DNA of 64,000 nucleotides, from the NCBI RefSeq assembly GCF_001613935.1, contig NZ_LQCI01000045.1, forward strand, positions 7,554-71,553. Reading direction: 5' to 3'. Position numbers and translations under genes: made by a program. The DNA is from Amycolatopsis regifaucium (GTDB lineage Bacteria > Actinomycetota > Actinomycetes > Mycobacteriales > Pseudonocardiaceae). The notes under the pieces are model-generated. The model was not told the origin of the DNA. It did no database searches and saw nothing but the letters and a program-made list of their open reading frames with translations. Below are positions 1 to 9,462 of this stretch, one piece after another (within the stretch, counting starts at the first letter, position 1; each line of letters starts with the position of its first letter).

Positions 1-135
1 GCCCCACACCAGTGGGTGACCCAATACAGTCCCTCAAAGAGTCCTTCACGGTCAGGCGGCTACCGGGCTCACCCGCCGTAGGTACCTGAAACAGCCTTGG
101 CTAGAACCCGAATCGCTACTCACGACCGGTGGGCC
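1..135. other. Intergenic edge with repeat fragments
   Basis: No convincing gene ends or starts here. The stretch holds a half-site resembling one arm of the intergenic hairpins found elsewhere in the window (AAAGAGTCCTTCACGG at about 38-52) without a partner arm, and the 18-base string GCCGTAGGTACCTGAAAC at 75-92, which recurs exactly at 47753-47770. It lies downstream of the permease that ends at 136, so it may hold that operon's 3' end. The function is not visible. Confidence 0.5.
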
Positions 136-1578
136 CTAGACGGCGACGGCCGGTTCCGTGACGGGCTCCGCGTACGAATAGACCTCTCGCGGCTCAGGGA
201 AGAGCTTGACGAGCAAGGGATACGCGATCGCCGCCGTGCACAGCGTCACCACCATGCTGACGTCGACACCGCCCGCGATGTCCTTGAACGGCCCGGCGAT
301 CATCGGGGTGTTGGCGGTCAGCAGGCCCAGCGTCGTCGCCGGGATCCACGCGGCCATCGCCCGCCAGTTCACGCCGCGGGTGAACCAGTAGCGCCCGCCC
401 TTGCGGCCCTGGTTGAACACCTGGAGGTCGTCCGGGTCGTAGAACCCGCGCCGCAGCACGAAGCCGATCATCATGATCACCATCCACGGCGAGGTGCACA
501 GCACGATCAGCGTGGCGAAGGCGTTGATGCTGGAGACCATGTCCAGCACGAAATTGCCGACGAAGATGAACACGACGCTGAGCGAGCCGATCAGCAGTGT
601 CGCCTGCACTCGGCTCAGCTTCACGAAGATAGAACTGAAGTCCAGCCCGGTCCCGTAGAGCGACGTCGTGCCGGTGGACAACCCGCCGATCAGCGCGACC
701 ACGATCAGCGGGATCGCGTACCAGAGCGGAGAGATCGCGGTCAGGCCGGTGATGTAGTCGGCCGGATCCGCGACCAGCGTGGCGGTGGCGATGCCGAACC
801 CGAACGGCAGCAACGTCGCCACCTGTGCCAGGAACGGCGCGGCCAGCAGGGAACGGCGGCTGTGGCGCGCGGGGATGTAGCGCGTCCAGTCACCGAGGAA
901 GGCGCCGAACGAGATCGGGTTCGCCATCGTGGTGAGGGCGGCCAGAATCCAGGTCGGCCAGAAGTCCCCGAGGGCGTAGACGCCGGTGCCGGCGAACCCT
1001 GGGTCGAAGGTGCCGCCGTAGGCCACGATTCCGAGCAGCATGATCGCCGTGCCCAGCACCACGGCGACCCGGTTCACCAGCAGCATGAACCGGTAGCCGT
1101 AGATGCACACCACCAGCGTCGCGATCGCGATGACGCCGTACGCGACGCCGCGGAGCACCTCGCCGCCGTCGAAGCCGAAAAGCCGTTGTGCCGCACCGGC
1201 GACGGCGTCACCGCTGACCCAGACCGAGATGGCGAAGAACGTGATCGCCGTCAGCAGGGAAAGGAAGGAACCGACACAACGGCCGACGACGCCGAAATGC
1301 GCGCCGGAGGAAACCGCGTTGTTGGTCCGGGTGAGCGGGCCGAACAACGACATCGGCGAGAGCACCAGCGCGCCGACGACCACCCCCGCGACGGTGGCAG
1401 CCACCGCCGCCCGGAAGCTCAGCCCGAACGCGATCGGGAGCGTCCCGAGGATGATGGTGGCGAAGGTGTTCGCGCCGCCGAACGCCATCCGGAACAGGTC
1501 GCGAGGCCGCGACGTCTGCTCCTCCGGCGGGATCGGTGCGATTCCGTGCTGCTCGACTTCGGTGATCTTCTCACCCAT
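136..1578 (-). CDS. NCS1-family permease (purine/cytosine/allantoin type)
   Basis: This 480-aa protein is a secondary transporter of the nucleobase:cation symporter-1 family, with about twelve hydrophobic segments and the NCS1-like N-terminal patch RMAFGGANTFATIILGTLPI that precedes the first membrane helix. The ATG at 1578 is chosen over upstream in-frame starts because GGAGG sits just ahead of it. It is the last gene of the minus-strand catabolic operon, 81 nt after the aldehyde dehydrogenase stop, with a long inverted repeat filling the gap. The substrate cannot be read from the sequence. The context suggests a nitrogenous compound related to guanidinobutyrate or polyamines, but purines, cytosine or allantoin are equally usual for the family. 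Confidence 0.85.
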   Translation of the reverse strand: MGEKITEVEQHGIAPIPPEEQTSRPRDLFRMAFGGANTFATIILGTLPIAFGLSFRAAVAATVAGVVVGALVLSPMSLFGPLTRTNNAVSSGAHFGVVGRCVGSFLSLLTAITFFAISVWVSGDAVAGAAQRLFGFDGGEVLRGVAYGVIAIATLVVCIYGYRFMLLVNRVAVVLGTAIMLLGIVAYGGTFDPGFAGTGVYALGDFWPTWILAALTTMANPISFGAFLGDWTRYIPARHSRRSLLAAPFLAQVATLLPFGFGIATATLVADPADYITGLTAISPLWYAIPLIVVALIGGLSTGTTSLYGTGLDFSSIFVKLSRVQATLLIGSLSVVFIFVGNFVLDMVSSINAFATLIVLCTSPWMVIMMIGFVLRRGFYDPDDLQVFNQGRKGGRYWFTRGVNWRAMAAWIPATTLGLLTANTPMIAGPFKDIAGGVDVSMVVTLCTAAIAYPLLVKLFPEPREVYSYAEPVTEPAVAV

Positions 1579-1593
1579 GGGGACCTCCAAATA

Positions 1594-1658
1594 CGCGTTT
1601 CGTCCTCTAAGTGCGTTAGTTCGTGGTGCCAACTACCGCGTTCAGAGGACGAAACGCG
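1594..1658. repeat. Intergenic inverted repeat, CGTTTCGTCCTCT family
   Basis: Two perfect 15-base arms, CGCGTTTCGTCCTCT (1594-1608) and its complement (1644-1658), enclose 35 nt that contain a second imperfect stem (GCGTTAGTT against AACTACCGC). The right arm ends one base before the aldehyde dehydrogenase stop codon. The same element, with 16-base arms, lies at 48824-48890, and a degenerate single arm lies at about 63588-63606. It could act as a terminator or mRNA-processing hairpin, or be a mobile-type palindromic repeat. Confidence 0.85.
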
Positions 1659-1659
1659 G

Positions 1660-3066
1660 TCAGGCGAAGCGGGTCATGACGTGCTTCACGCGGGTGTACT
1701 CGGCGAAGGAGTAGGACGAGAGGTCCTTCCCGTGGCCTGAGTGCCCGAAGCCGCCGTGGGGCATTTCGGCGACCAGCGGCCCGTGGGTGTTGACCCAGAC
1801 GCAGCCGAAGTCGAGTTCACCCGAGACGCGGGTCGCGCGTGCCAGGTCGTTGGTCCAGATCGACGACGCCAGCCCGTACGGGACGCCGTTGGCCAGGCGC
1901 ACCGCCTCGTCCTCGTCCACAAAGGACTGGACGGTGATCACCGGGCCGAAGATCTCCTCCTGCACGATCTCGTCGTCCTGTTTCAGACCCGAGATCACGG
2001 TGGGGGAGAAGAAGAAACCGCGGTCACCGGCGGGCGTGCCGCCGGTCTCCACGCGAGCATGGGACGGCAGCCGCTCGACGAGTCCCCGCACCCGGCCGAA
2101 CTGGGCTTCGCTGTTGAGCGGGCCGAAGTCCCGGCCGGGTGCCTGCGCGGCGGCGGCCTTGGTCAGTTCCGCGACGAACTCGTCGTGGATCGCCGCGTCC
2201 ACCAGCACCCGGCTGCCCGCGGTGCAGTCCTGCCCGGCGTTGTAGAACGCCGCGCCGACGATGCCTTCCGCCGTCTCGGCGAGGTTCACGTCGCCGAAGA
2301 CCAGCAGCGGCGCGTTGCCGCCGAGCTCCAGGTGCGTGCGCTTGAGGTCGGCCGCCGCGACGGTGGCGACGTCGATGCCGGCGCGGGTCGATCCGGTGAT
2401 CGACACCAGCTCGGTGATCGGGTGCTTCACCAGCGCGCGGCCGGTGTCGCGGTCGCCGCACAGCACGTTGAAGGCGCCCTGCGGCAGGAACTCCGCCGCG
2501 ACCTTCGCCAGCAGAACGGCCGTCGACGGTGTGGTCTCGGCGGGCTTCAGCACGACGGTGTTCCCGGCGGCCAGTGCCGGGGCGATCTTCCAAACGCCCA
2601 TCATCAGCGGGTAGTTCCACGGCGCGATCTGCGCGCAGACGCCGACCGGCTCCCGGCGGATCGCCGAGGAGTGCCCCGGCAGATACTCCCCGGACGCGGT
2701 GCCTTCGAGCTGCCGGGCCGCGCCCGCGAAGAACCGCAAAGCGCTGACACACTCCGGGATCTCCTCGTCCAGCACGACGGCCCGGATCTTGCCGGTCTCC
2801 CGGATTTCGAGGTCGGCGAACTCCTCCGCGCGGGCCTCCACGGCGTCGGCGATCTTCAGCAGCGCCAGTTGCCGCTGGGCGGGCGTGCTCTTGCGCCACG
2901 CTTCGAACGCGCGGTCCGCGGCCGCCAGCGCGGCGTCCACATCGGACTGCTCGGACAGCACGCTGGTGCCGAAGACCTCGCCGGTCGCGGGGTTCACCAG
3001 GTCGAGCGTCCGCGTGCCCGCCGCCGGTACCTCGGTGCCGTCGACGAAGTTCAGGACCTGAGTCAT
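1660..3066 (-). CDS. Aldehyde dehydrogenase (gamma-amino/guanidino-butyraldehyde type)
   Basis: This 468-aa NAD-dependent aldehyde dehydrogenase has the catalytic glutamate in LELGGNAP (Glu247) and the nucleophile in NAGQDCTAG (Cys281). It resembles gamma-aminobutyraldehyde dehydrogenases (PatD/Prr), a group that also contains KauB, which oxidises 4-guanidinobutyraldehyde. Its ATG overlaps the stop of the ThDP decarboxylase by four bases (ATGA), so the two are translationally coupled. With an AruI-like decarboxylase upstream and a ureohydrolase before that, I infer oxidation of 4-guanidinobutyraldehyde to 4-guanidinobutyrate. A polyamine-derived 4-aminobutyraldehyde substrate is the main alternative. 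Confidence 0.85.
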   Translation of the reverse strand: MTQVLNFVDGTEVPAAGTRTLDLVNPATGEVFGTSVLSEQSDVDAALAAADRAFEAWRKSTPAQRQLALLKIADAVEARAEEFADLEIRETGKIRAVVLDEEIPECVSALRFFAGAARQLEGTASGEYLPGHSSAIRREPVGVCAQIAPWNYPLMMGVWKIAPALAAGNTVVLKPAETTPSTAVLLAKVAAEFLPQGAFNVLCGDRDTGRALVKHPITELVSITGSTRAGIDVATVAAADLKRTHLELGGNAPLLVFGDVNLAETAEGIVGAAFYNAGQDCTAGSRVLVDAAIHDEFVAELTKAAAAQAPGRDFGPLNSEAQFGRVRGLVERLPSHARVETGGTPAGDRGFFFSPTVISGLKQDDEIVQEEIFGPVITVQSFVDEDEAVRLANGVPYGLASSIWTNDLARATRVSGELDFGCVWVNTHGPLVAEMPHGGFGHSGHGKDLSSYSFAEYTRVKHVMTRFA

Positions 3067-4712
3067 TTCTTCTCCAGGTGGGTCGGCTCGAACATCTTCA
3101 GCAAAGCGGGGAGGACGACCAGCGACGGGCCGGGCTTGCCCAGTTCGGCGGCCAGGTCCTCGCCGATGGTGTCCAAAGAGGACACGGTGGCGGAGACGCC
3201 GAAAGACCGCGCCAGCGCGGCGAAATCGGGTCGCGCCAGTTCGGTGGCGGTGGACTGCCCGAAGGCGCCGGTCAGGTATTCACGCAGGATGCCGTAACCG
3301 CCGTCGTCGACGACGAGCCACGTGACGTCGAGTCCGTGCTGGACCGCGGTGGCGAGTTCGGCGATGCCGTACATCGCGCCGCCGTCACCGGAGACCGCCA
3401 GCACCGGGCCGCCGGTCGCGGCCGCGCCGCCGAGCGCCCCGGGCAGGCCGTACCCGAGCCCGCCCGCGCCCTGCGCGGTGTGGATCGGCGCGCCATCGGG
3501 ATTCCACGCGGACCAGGCCCAGTAGGCCGCGATCGTCATGTCCCAGAACGTCTGCGTGCCTTCGGGCACCGCCGCGCGGATGTCGTCGATCAGCTTGCGT
3601 TCGACAGCGAGGGGCTGGGCGTCGAGGCGTTCGCGCACCTTGGCCAGCAGACCCGCCACCGCGGCTTCGGCGGCACCGTCTGCCTGACGGAACGGCACCT
3701 GCTCGAGAAGTCCTTGCAGGACAAGGCGGACGTCGGCGTGGATACCCAGCGCCGGGTAGTTCGACTCCAGCTTCCCGAGATCGGCTTCGACCTGGATCAT
3801 CCGGCCGCGCGGGGCGAACTCGCGGTAGTTGCTGGACAGCTCGCCCAGCCCGGAACCCAGGACGAGCAGCACATCCGCGTCCGCGAGAAATTCGGTGCTG
3901 TGCCGGTCTTCGAGCCAGGATCGCCCGGAGAGTTCATGATCCCAGCCGAAAACACCCTTGCCGCCGAACGTCGACAGCACCGGAGCGCGCAGCGCCTCGG
4001 CGAGGGCCTGCAACTCGGCGTGGGCACCCGAGCGCAGCGCGCCGCCGCCGGCCAGGATCACCGGATTCCTCGCCGCGCCCAGGAGATCCGCGGCCTCGGT
4101 GAGCAGTTCCGGCACTGGCGTGAGCGGAGCGGGCTGTGCGGTCACCGACGTGATCCGGGGCAGCTCCGTCGGTGCCAGCAGGATGTCCTGCGGGATCTCG
4201 ACCCACACCGGGCCGTACGGCGCTGTCGACGCCGACTCCCAGGCCTCGCGCAGCGCCGTCGGGATCTGACTGACGGTCCGCACCACGTGCACCGACTTGA
4301 CGACGTCACGGAAGCTGGCCTGCTGATCGCGCAGTTCGTGCAGATAGCCGTGCCGTCCGCCGCCGAGCCCGGCGACCGGGATCTGGCTGGAGATCCCGAG
4401 CACCGGCACGGACGCCGCCCGGGATTCCTGCAGCGAAGCCAAAGTCAACAGCGCGCCGGGTCCGGTCGACACGATCATCGGGGTCACCGGGACCGGGCCG
4501 TCGGGGTCGGCCGCCAGCCGGGCGCGGGCGTGCCCGTCGGCCGCGAACGCCAGGTTGTTCTCCACCCGCGAGCTGATCACCCGCAGGTCGTCGGTGCGCC
4601 GCAGCGCCTCGAACAGACCCAGTGCGTGCTGGCCCGGCAGGCCGAAAACGGTGTCCGCACCGAGCGCGCGAAGGGTTTCGACGACGACGTCGCCGCCTAT
4701 CCGTTGTGTCAT
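3063..4712 (-). CDS. ThDP-dependent enzyme, possible 2-ketoarginine decarboxylase
   Basis: This 549-aa protein is a member of the acetolactate synthase/pyruvate decarboxylase superfamily. The N-terminal domain has [15 protein letters not shown] and the ThDP-activating glutamate in SSRVENN (Glu51). The C-terminal domain carries the cofactor motif starting SGDGGAMYG at about residue 438, ending in DDGGYG rather than the usual NN. Length and operon match AruI, the 2-ketoarginine decarboxylase of the arginine transaminase pathway (about 560 aa), but family members differ in substrate, so the assignment rests on context. It overlaps both neighbours by four bases (ATGA). No small regulatory subunit is encoded nearby, which argues against an acetolactate synthase. 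Confidence 0.7.
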   Translation of the reverse strand: MTQRIGGDVVVETLRALGADTVFGLPGQHALGLFEALRRTDDLRVISSRVENNLAFAADGHARARLAADPDGPVPVTPMIVSTGPGALLTLASLQESRAASVPVLGISSQIPVAGLGGGRHGYLHELRDQQASFRDVVKSVHVVRTVSQIPTALREAWESASTAPYGPVWVEIPQDILLAPTELPRITSVTAQPAPLTPVPELLTEAADLLGAARNPVILAGGGALRSGAHAELQALAEALRAPVLSTFGGKGVFGWDHELSGRSWLEDRHSTEFLADADVLLVLGSGLGELSSNYREFAPRGRMIQVEADLGKLESNYPALGIHADVRLVLQGLLEQVPFRQADGAAEAAVAGLLAKVRERLDAQPLAVERKLIDDIRAAVPEGTQTFWDMTIAAYWAWSAWNPDGAPIHTAQGAGGLGYGLPGALGGAAATGGPVLAVSGDGGAMYGIAELATAVQHGLDVTWLVVDDGGYGILREYLTGAFGQSTATELARPDFAALARSFGVSATVSSLDTIGEDLAAELGKPGPSLVVLPALLKMFEPTHLEKK

Positions 4713-5662
4713 GCGCTCTTCCCGAGGCTGAGCAGGCTCACCAGGTCGTAGGCGACGTGGGAGGCCGCGATGGCGGTGATCTCGGCGTGATCGTAAGCCG
4801 GGGCCAGTTCCACCACATCCGCTCCGATGAGGTTGCAGTCCCGCAGTCCCCGCAGGATCTCCAGCAGTTCACGGCTGGTCATGCCACCCGCCTCGGGGGT
4901 GCCGGTGCCCGGCGCGTGCGAGGGGTCGAGGACGTCGATGTCGACGGAGATGTAGAGCGGACGGCCGCCGATGCGCTGGCGCAGCGCGTCGACGGTCTCG
5001 GCCACCCCGCGGCGCATGACGTCGCCGGAGGTGACGATGCCGAAGCCGAGGCGGCGGTCCTCTTCCAGATCCCGCTTGCCGTACAGCGGGCCGCGCGTGC
5101 CGACGTGGGACAGCGCTTCGGTGTCGAGGATCCCTTCCTCGGACGCCCGCCGGAACGGGGTGCCGTGGGTGTAGGGCTCGCCGAAGTAGGTGTCCCAGGT
5201 GTCGAGGTGCGCGTCGAAGTGCAGCAGCGCCACCGGCCCGTGCTTCTTCGCCGCCGCGCGCAGCAGCGGCAACGCGATCGTGTGGTCGCCACCGACGGTC
5301 ACCAAGCGCGTCCCGTTCGCGGTCAGCGCCTCGGCCTCGTCCTGCAGGGTTTCGATCGCTTCACCGATGTTGAAGGGGTTGAGCGCGATGTCACCGGCGT
5401 CCACCACCTGGGTCTCGGCGAACGGGGAGACGTCGAGTTCCGGGTGGTACGGGCGAAGGAGCCTGCTGGCCTCACGGAGCGCGGCGGGGCCGAACCGCGC
5501 GCCGGGGCGGTAGGACACCCCGGCGTCGAACGGCACCCCGACGACGGCGACGTCGGCACGCTCGACCTGATCGAGCCGCGGCAGCCTCGCGAAGGTCGCG
5601 AAACCGGCGAACCGGGGCACCTTGGACGAGTCGACGGGTCCGATCGGGCTCTGCTCAGGCAC
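4709..5662 (-). CDS. Ureohydrolase (agmatinase / guanidinobutyrase family)
   Basis: This 317-aa binuclear-manganese hydrolase releases urea from a guanidino compound. All metal-binding signatures are intact: GGDHT (124-128), FDAHLDT (149-155) and [19 protein letters not shown] (239-257). The family includes agmatinase (SpeB), guanidinobutyrase (GbuA) and guanidinopropionase, which sequence motifs alone do not separate. Placed with a ThDP decarboxylase and an aldehyde dehydrogenase, guanidinobutyrase activity giving GABA and urea is the simplest reading. The gene is the second of the operon, 28 nt after the symporter, and its stop overlaps the next start. Confidence 0.85.
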   Translation of the reverse strand: MPEQSPIGPVDSSKVPRFAGFATFARLPRLDQVERADVAVVGVPFDAGVSYRPGARFGPAALREASRLLRPYHPELDVSPFAETQVVDAGDIALNPFNIGEAIETLQDEAEALTANGTRLVTVGGDHTIALPLLRAAAKKHGPVALLHFDAHLDTWDTYFGEPYTHGTPFRRASEEGILDTEALSHVGTRGPLYGKRDLEEDRRLGFGIVTSGDVMRRGVAETVDALRQRIGGRPLYISVDIDVLDPSHAPGTGTPEAGGMTSRELLEILRGLRDCNLIGADVVELAPAYDHAEITAIAASHVAYDLVSLLSLGKSA

Positions 5663-5690
5663 GGTGTCTCCTTCTGGGGGTGTGAGGGTT

Positions 5691-7142
5691 TCAGGACTTC
5701 GAAGCGGCGAGTTCCGCCTCTTCTTCTTGGGCGACCGCGCTGCCGTTCAGGCGGCGGGTCCACACGGTGAGGATCTCCTCGGAGGTGCGCGGGGTCAGGA
5801 AGCTGACCACCAGGTAGACCGCGAGGCTGGAACCGAGCCCCCAATAGATCGGGCTGTTCGCCTCGACGCCGTCGACGAACATGAACGCGATGACCACGAC
5901 CGTGCCGACGACCATCGACGCGAGCGCGCCCTGCCGGGTGCCGCGTTTCCAGGCCAGTCCGCCGATGATCGCGACCAGCAGGCCGCCGACGAGGATGTCG
6001 TAGGCGATGGTCAGCGCGTTGACGACGTCGTCGACGACCATGGCGATACCGATCGCGACGATGCCGAGGATCAGGGTGGTGACCCGGTTCCTGCCGACCT
6101 CGGAGGCGGCTTTTTTGAGCCCCAGCTTGGAAAGCAGGTCCGAGGTGCTGACCGTGGAGCAGGCGATGAGCGCGCCGCTCGCGGTCGACATCATCGCCGA
6201 CAGCGCGGCCGCGAGCACCAGACCGCGGATCCCGGCGGGCAGTTGCCGCTCGACGATGGTGGCGAACGCGTCCTGCGCGCTGGCGAGATTCGGGTACAGC
6301 GTCTTGGCCGCGGTGCCGATCAGCGCGCCGGCGAGGCCGTAGACCAGGCAGTAGACACCGGAGATGACGCCGCCGCCGGTGGCGATCCCCGGGGTGCGCG
6401 CGGTGAACACGCGCTGCCAGATGTCCTGGCCGATCAGCAGGCCGAAGCTGTAGATGAGGAAGTAGGTGAAGATCGTGTCGCCGCCGATGGCGGTGAGCTC
6501 GAAGTAGCTCTCGTCCAGCCGCGCGGCCATGCCGTCGAAGCCGCCCGCCGAAGCGATCGAGACCGGTAGGAGGATCAGCAGGATGCCGATGGTCTTGATG
6601 ACGAACTGGACGATGTCGGTCAGCGTGATCGACCACATGCCGCCGAGCACCGAGTAAAGCACCACGATCGAGCCGCCGATGGCGATGCCCGCCCAGCTCG
6701 GGACGTCGAAGAGGACCTTGAAGATGGTGGCGAACGCCAGTGTCGAGGTGACGGTCAGCATCAGCGTGTACGCCCACATGACGACACCGGAGATGGCGCT
6801 GGTGGAACCGCCGTAGCGCAGGTCGAGCATCTCGCCGACGGTGTAGACGCGCAGCTTCACCAGCCGCCGCGCGAACAGCGTGTGCAGGACCAGGATGCCG
6901 ACGCCGATCGCGATCACGAGCCAGGCGCCGGAGATACCGTAGGTGTAGCCGAGTTTCACGCCGCCGACCGTGGAAGCGCCGCCGAGGACGACCGCGGACA
7001 TCGTGCCCGAGTACATGAACCAGCCGAGGCGGCGGCCCGCGACCAGGTAGTCGGATTTGGTCTTGGCCAGGCGCAGACCGAACCAGCCGACCCCGATCAT
7101 GCCCGCTATGTAGAGCCCGATCACCGCGTAGTCACCGGCCAC
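5691..7142 (-). CDS. Sodium:solute symporter (SSS family)
   Basis: This 483-aa integral membrane protein has about thirteen hydrophobic helices and the early SSS signature in which a Gly-rich helix ([20 protein letters not shown], residues about 50-69) follows [14 protein letters not shown]. The start is a GTG with GGAGG six bases upstream. It is the first gene of the operon and faces the PucR regulator gene across about 110 bp of promoter region. Substrate uptake for the pathway (arginine, agmatine, guanidinobutyrate or putrescine) is inferred only from position. A short charged C-terminal tail ([11 protein letters not shown]) lies in the cytoplasm. Confidence 0.85.
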   Translation of the reverse strand: MAGDYAVIGLYIAGMIGVGWFGLRLAKTKSDYLVAGRRLGWFMYSGTMSAVVLGGASTVGGVKLGYTYGISGAWLVIAIGVGILVLHTLFARRLVKLRVYTVGEMLDLRYGGSTSAISGVVMWAYTLMLTVTSTLAFATIFKVLFDVPSWAGIAIGGSIVVLYSVLGGMWSITLTDIVQFVIKTIGILLILLPVSIASAGGFDGMAARLDESYFELTAIGGDTIFTYFLIYSFGLLIGQDIWQRVFTARTPGIATGGGVISGVYCLVYGLAGALIGTAAKTLYPNLASAQDAFATIVERQLPAGIRGLVLAAALSAMMSTASGALIACSTVSTSDLLSKLGLKKAASEVGRNRVTTLILGIVAIGIAMVVDDVVNALTIAYDILVGGLLVAIIGGLAWKRGTRQGALASMVVGTVVVIAFMFVDGVEANSPIYWGLGSSLAVYLVVSFLTPRTSEEILTVWTRRLNGSAVAQEEEAELAASKS

Positions 7143-7253
7143 GGTGTCCTCCTTGCCTTGGGCCTGTTCGCTTCGTTCGGGTCACCGTAGGTTCGTTCGC
7201 CCGGTGAACGACATGGGACGATCCAGCCAAGGTTGCGTACAGTTGAGGACGAA

Positions 7254-8741
7254 ATGACCCAAACCCCCGATCGACTCGGCTCCGAGGTGAATGTCCCGTT
7301 ACGGGCCGTGGTCGGCAACCCGGAACTGGCACTCGACCCGGTCGTGGAGACGCTGCGGCCGGACGCGCTCGATGCCCCGGTGCGCTGGGCCCACGTCAGC
7401 GAGTTGCGCGACCCGGCGCCGTACCTGCTCGGGGCGGAGCTGCTGCTCACCGCCGGGGTGAACCTTCCGGCGGAATCCGCCGAGGTCGACCGCTACGTCC
7501 GGCGGCTGGCCGACAGCGGGATCTCCGCGCTGGGATTCGGGCTCACGCCCGGCACTCACGAGACGCTGCCGCCGCCGTTGCGGTCGGCGTGCGCGCGGCA
7601 CGGATTGCCGCTGCTGATCGTCCCCCCGCGGACGCCCTTCCTGGCGATCAGCCGGGCGGTGTCGGTCGCGCTGGCGGAGGCGGGACAGCGGGAGCAACGG
7701 CGGATCGCGGCCGCGCGCGAAGCGCTGACCAGGGCGGCCGGTGACGGCCTCGGCGAACTGGCGAGCGCGCTGGCCGGGCGGCTGCGGGCGTGGGTGGCGC
7801 TGGTCGGCGTCGGCGGCGTCCTCGCCGCCGATCACGGAGCGCCGTCACCGTTGCCGCCGGAGGTCGGGGAGCTGCTCGCCACGCTGCGGTCGGGCCGGGG
7901 CATCCGCAGCGCGACCACGGAACTGGCCGACGGCACACACGTCGTCGGGCAACCGGTGTACCCGCAGGCGACGGCGTCACATCTGGTCGTGGTCGGCCGC
8001 GCCGCCCGCTTCGACGGCGCGGACCGGGCGATCCTGTCGGTCGGGGCGGCGCTGCTCGGACTGGCGGGCCGGGCGGGTTCGGACGCGGCCGGACTGGGCG
8101 CCACCGCGACCGCGTTGCTGCTGGGCGGAACCGGCGTGCTCGGCGAAGACGAACGCCGCCTGGTCGCCGGGATCGCTTACCGCCGGGGGCCGAACGAGGT
8201 CGCCGCGCGCTACGACTGGCTGCGCGCCCGGCTCGACACCCCGCTGGTGCGGCTGCTGCCCGGACCGCGGTTCACCGCGATCGTCCGCGAGGCACCCGAG
8301 ATCGAGGATCTCGACCGGCTGCGCGCCGACGGCTGGCTGGCAGTGGTGAGTTCGCCTGTTCCGCCCGAGCGGCTCCCCGAGGCGGCCACCGAGGTGGACC
8401 TGCTGCTGCGGCGGGCGGCCGCGCTGGAACGGCCGGTGGTGGCGGAGGCGTCCGGGCTCGGCCTGGACGCGCTGATCGCTCCCGGCGCGGCGGCCGGGTT
8501 CGCCGCCAAAGCGCTGGCGCCACTGCGGGAACTCGACGGCAAAGGCGACCGCGCCTTGGTCGAGACCCTGCGGACCTGGCTCGCGCACCACGGCGGCTGG
8601 GACCGGACGGCCGCCGAACTGGGGGTGCACCGCAACAGCGTCCGGCACCGGATCGGGCAGATCGAACGGGCGCTGGGGGTGGACCTGGCCGATCCGGAGA
8701 TCCGGATGCGCCTCTGGTTCGCCCTGCGCTGGGGCTCGTGA
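7254..8741 (+). CDS. PucR-family transcriptional regulator
   Basis: This 495-aa regulator has an N-terminal PucR sensory region (residues about 10-125), a poorly conserved middle and a C-terminal helix-turn-helix of the PucR/CdaR type (HGGWDRTAAELGVHRNSVRH, near residue 455). The ATG at 7254 is preferred over an upstream TTG because GAGG lies eight bases before it. It is transcribed divergently from the SSS-led guanidino/polyamine operon, the usual position for a PucR protein controlling its neighbour. No clear operator stands out in the shared region. Regulation by a pathway intermediate is inferred. Confidence 0.85.
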   Translation: MTQTPDRLGSEVNVPLRAVVGNPELALDPVVETLRPDALDAPVRWAHVSELRDPAPYLLGAELLLTAGVNLPAESAEVDRYVRRLADSGISALGFGLTPGTHETLPPPLRSACARHGLPLLIVPPRTPFLAISRAVSVALAEAGQREQRRIAAAREALTRAAGDGLGELASALAGRLRAWVALVGVGGVLAADHGAPSPLPPEVGELLATLRSGRGIRSATTELADGTHVVGQPVYPQATASHLVVVGRAARFDGADRAILSVGAALLGLAGRAGSDAAGLGATATALLLGGTGVLGEDERRLVAGIAYRRGPNEVAARYDWLRARLDTPLVRLLPGPRFTAIVREAPEIEDLDRLRADGWLAVVSSPVPPERLPEAATEVDLLLRRAAALERPVVAEASGLGLDALIAPGAAAGFAAKALAPLRELDGKGDRALVETLRTWLAHHGGWDRTAAELGVHRNSVRHRIGQIERALGVDLADPEIRMRLWFALRWGS

Positions 8742-8784
8742 GTCCGATCAGGTCACTCTCAGGTAAATGTGGCAACGTGGTCTC

Positions 8785-9462
8785 GTGCGAATTCTGGTAG
8801 TCGAAGACGAAGAACCCCTCGCCGACGCGATCGCACGCGGCCTGCGGCGCGAGGGGATGGCGGTGGACATCGCGCTCACCGGGGACGACGGGCACGAGAA
8901 GGCCGCCGTCACCCGGTACGACGTCGTGCTGCTCGACCGCGACCTGCCCGGCATGTCCGGTGACGACCTGTGCCGCGAGATCGTCGCGTCCGGCGAGCTG
9001 ACCCGCGTGCTGATGCTCACCGCGAGCAGTTCCGTGTCGGACCGGGTCGACGGGCTTTCCCTCGGCGCCGACGACTATCTCGCCAAGCCGTTCGCGTTCC
9101 CCGAACTCGTCGCGCGCGTGCGGGCGCTGGGCCGCCGCGCGACCCCGGCCGCGCCGCCGCTGCTGACCTCGGGCGACGTCGAACTGGATCCGGCGCGGCG
9201 GACCGTGCGCCGCGCGAGCGGGCCGGTCGAGCTGACCCGCAAGGAGTTCGGCGTGCTGGAGGTGCTGCTGTCGGCCGCCGGTTCGGTCGTCAGCAGCGAG
9301 GAACTGCTCGAACGCGTGTGGGACGAGAACGCCGATCCGTTCACCACCACCGTCCGGGTCACCGTGATGACGTTGCGGAAGAAACTCGGCGAGCCGGGGA
9401 TCATCGAAACGGTCGTCGGCTCCGGATATCGCGTGCCGGAGCAGGGGACCGCACGCGGGTGA
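8785..9462 (+). CDS. OmpR-type response regulator
   Basis: This 225-aa response regulator has a receiver domain (acidic pocket in VVEDEE, phospho-acceptor Asp51 in VVLLDRDLPGMSG, conserved TAS and K in DDYLAKPFAF) and a C-terminal winged helix (RKEFGVLEVLLSAAGSVVSS). A GTG start giving VRILVVEDEE fits the family; an ATG at 8767 would add six residues and cannot be excluded. Its stop overlaps the sensor kinase start as GTGA, so the pair is co-translated. The regulon is unknown. The genes on either side (PucR regulator, aldo/keto reductase) give no hint. Confidence 0.85.
   Translation: MRILVVEDEEPLADAIARGLRREGMAVDIALTGDDGHEKAAVTRYDVVLLDRDLPGMSGDDLCREIVASGELTRVLMLTASSSVSDRVDGLSLGADDYLAKPFAFPELVARVRALGRRATPAAPPLLTSGDVELDPARRTVRRASGPVELTRKEFGVLEVLLSAAGSVVSSEELLERVWDENADPFTTTVRVTVMTLRKKLGEPGIIETVVGSGYRVPEQGTARG

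Noticed and set aside
97-1740. Long plus-strand frame opposite the NCS1 permease
   Set aside because: Arg/Asp/Gln/His-rich translation typical of the antisense strand of a high-GC gene. The permease on the minus strand has clear family motifs.
1741-4751. Two long plus-strand frames opposite the aldehyde dehydrogenase and ThDP enzyme
   Set aside because: Antisense shadows created by codon bias; no motifs, while the minus strand is clearly coding.
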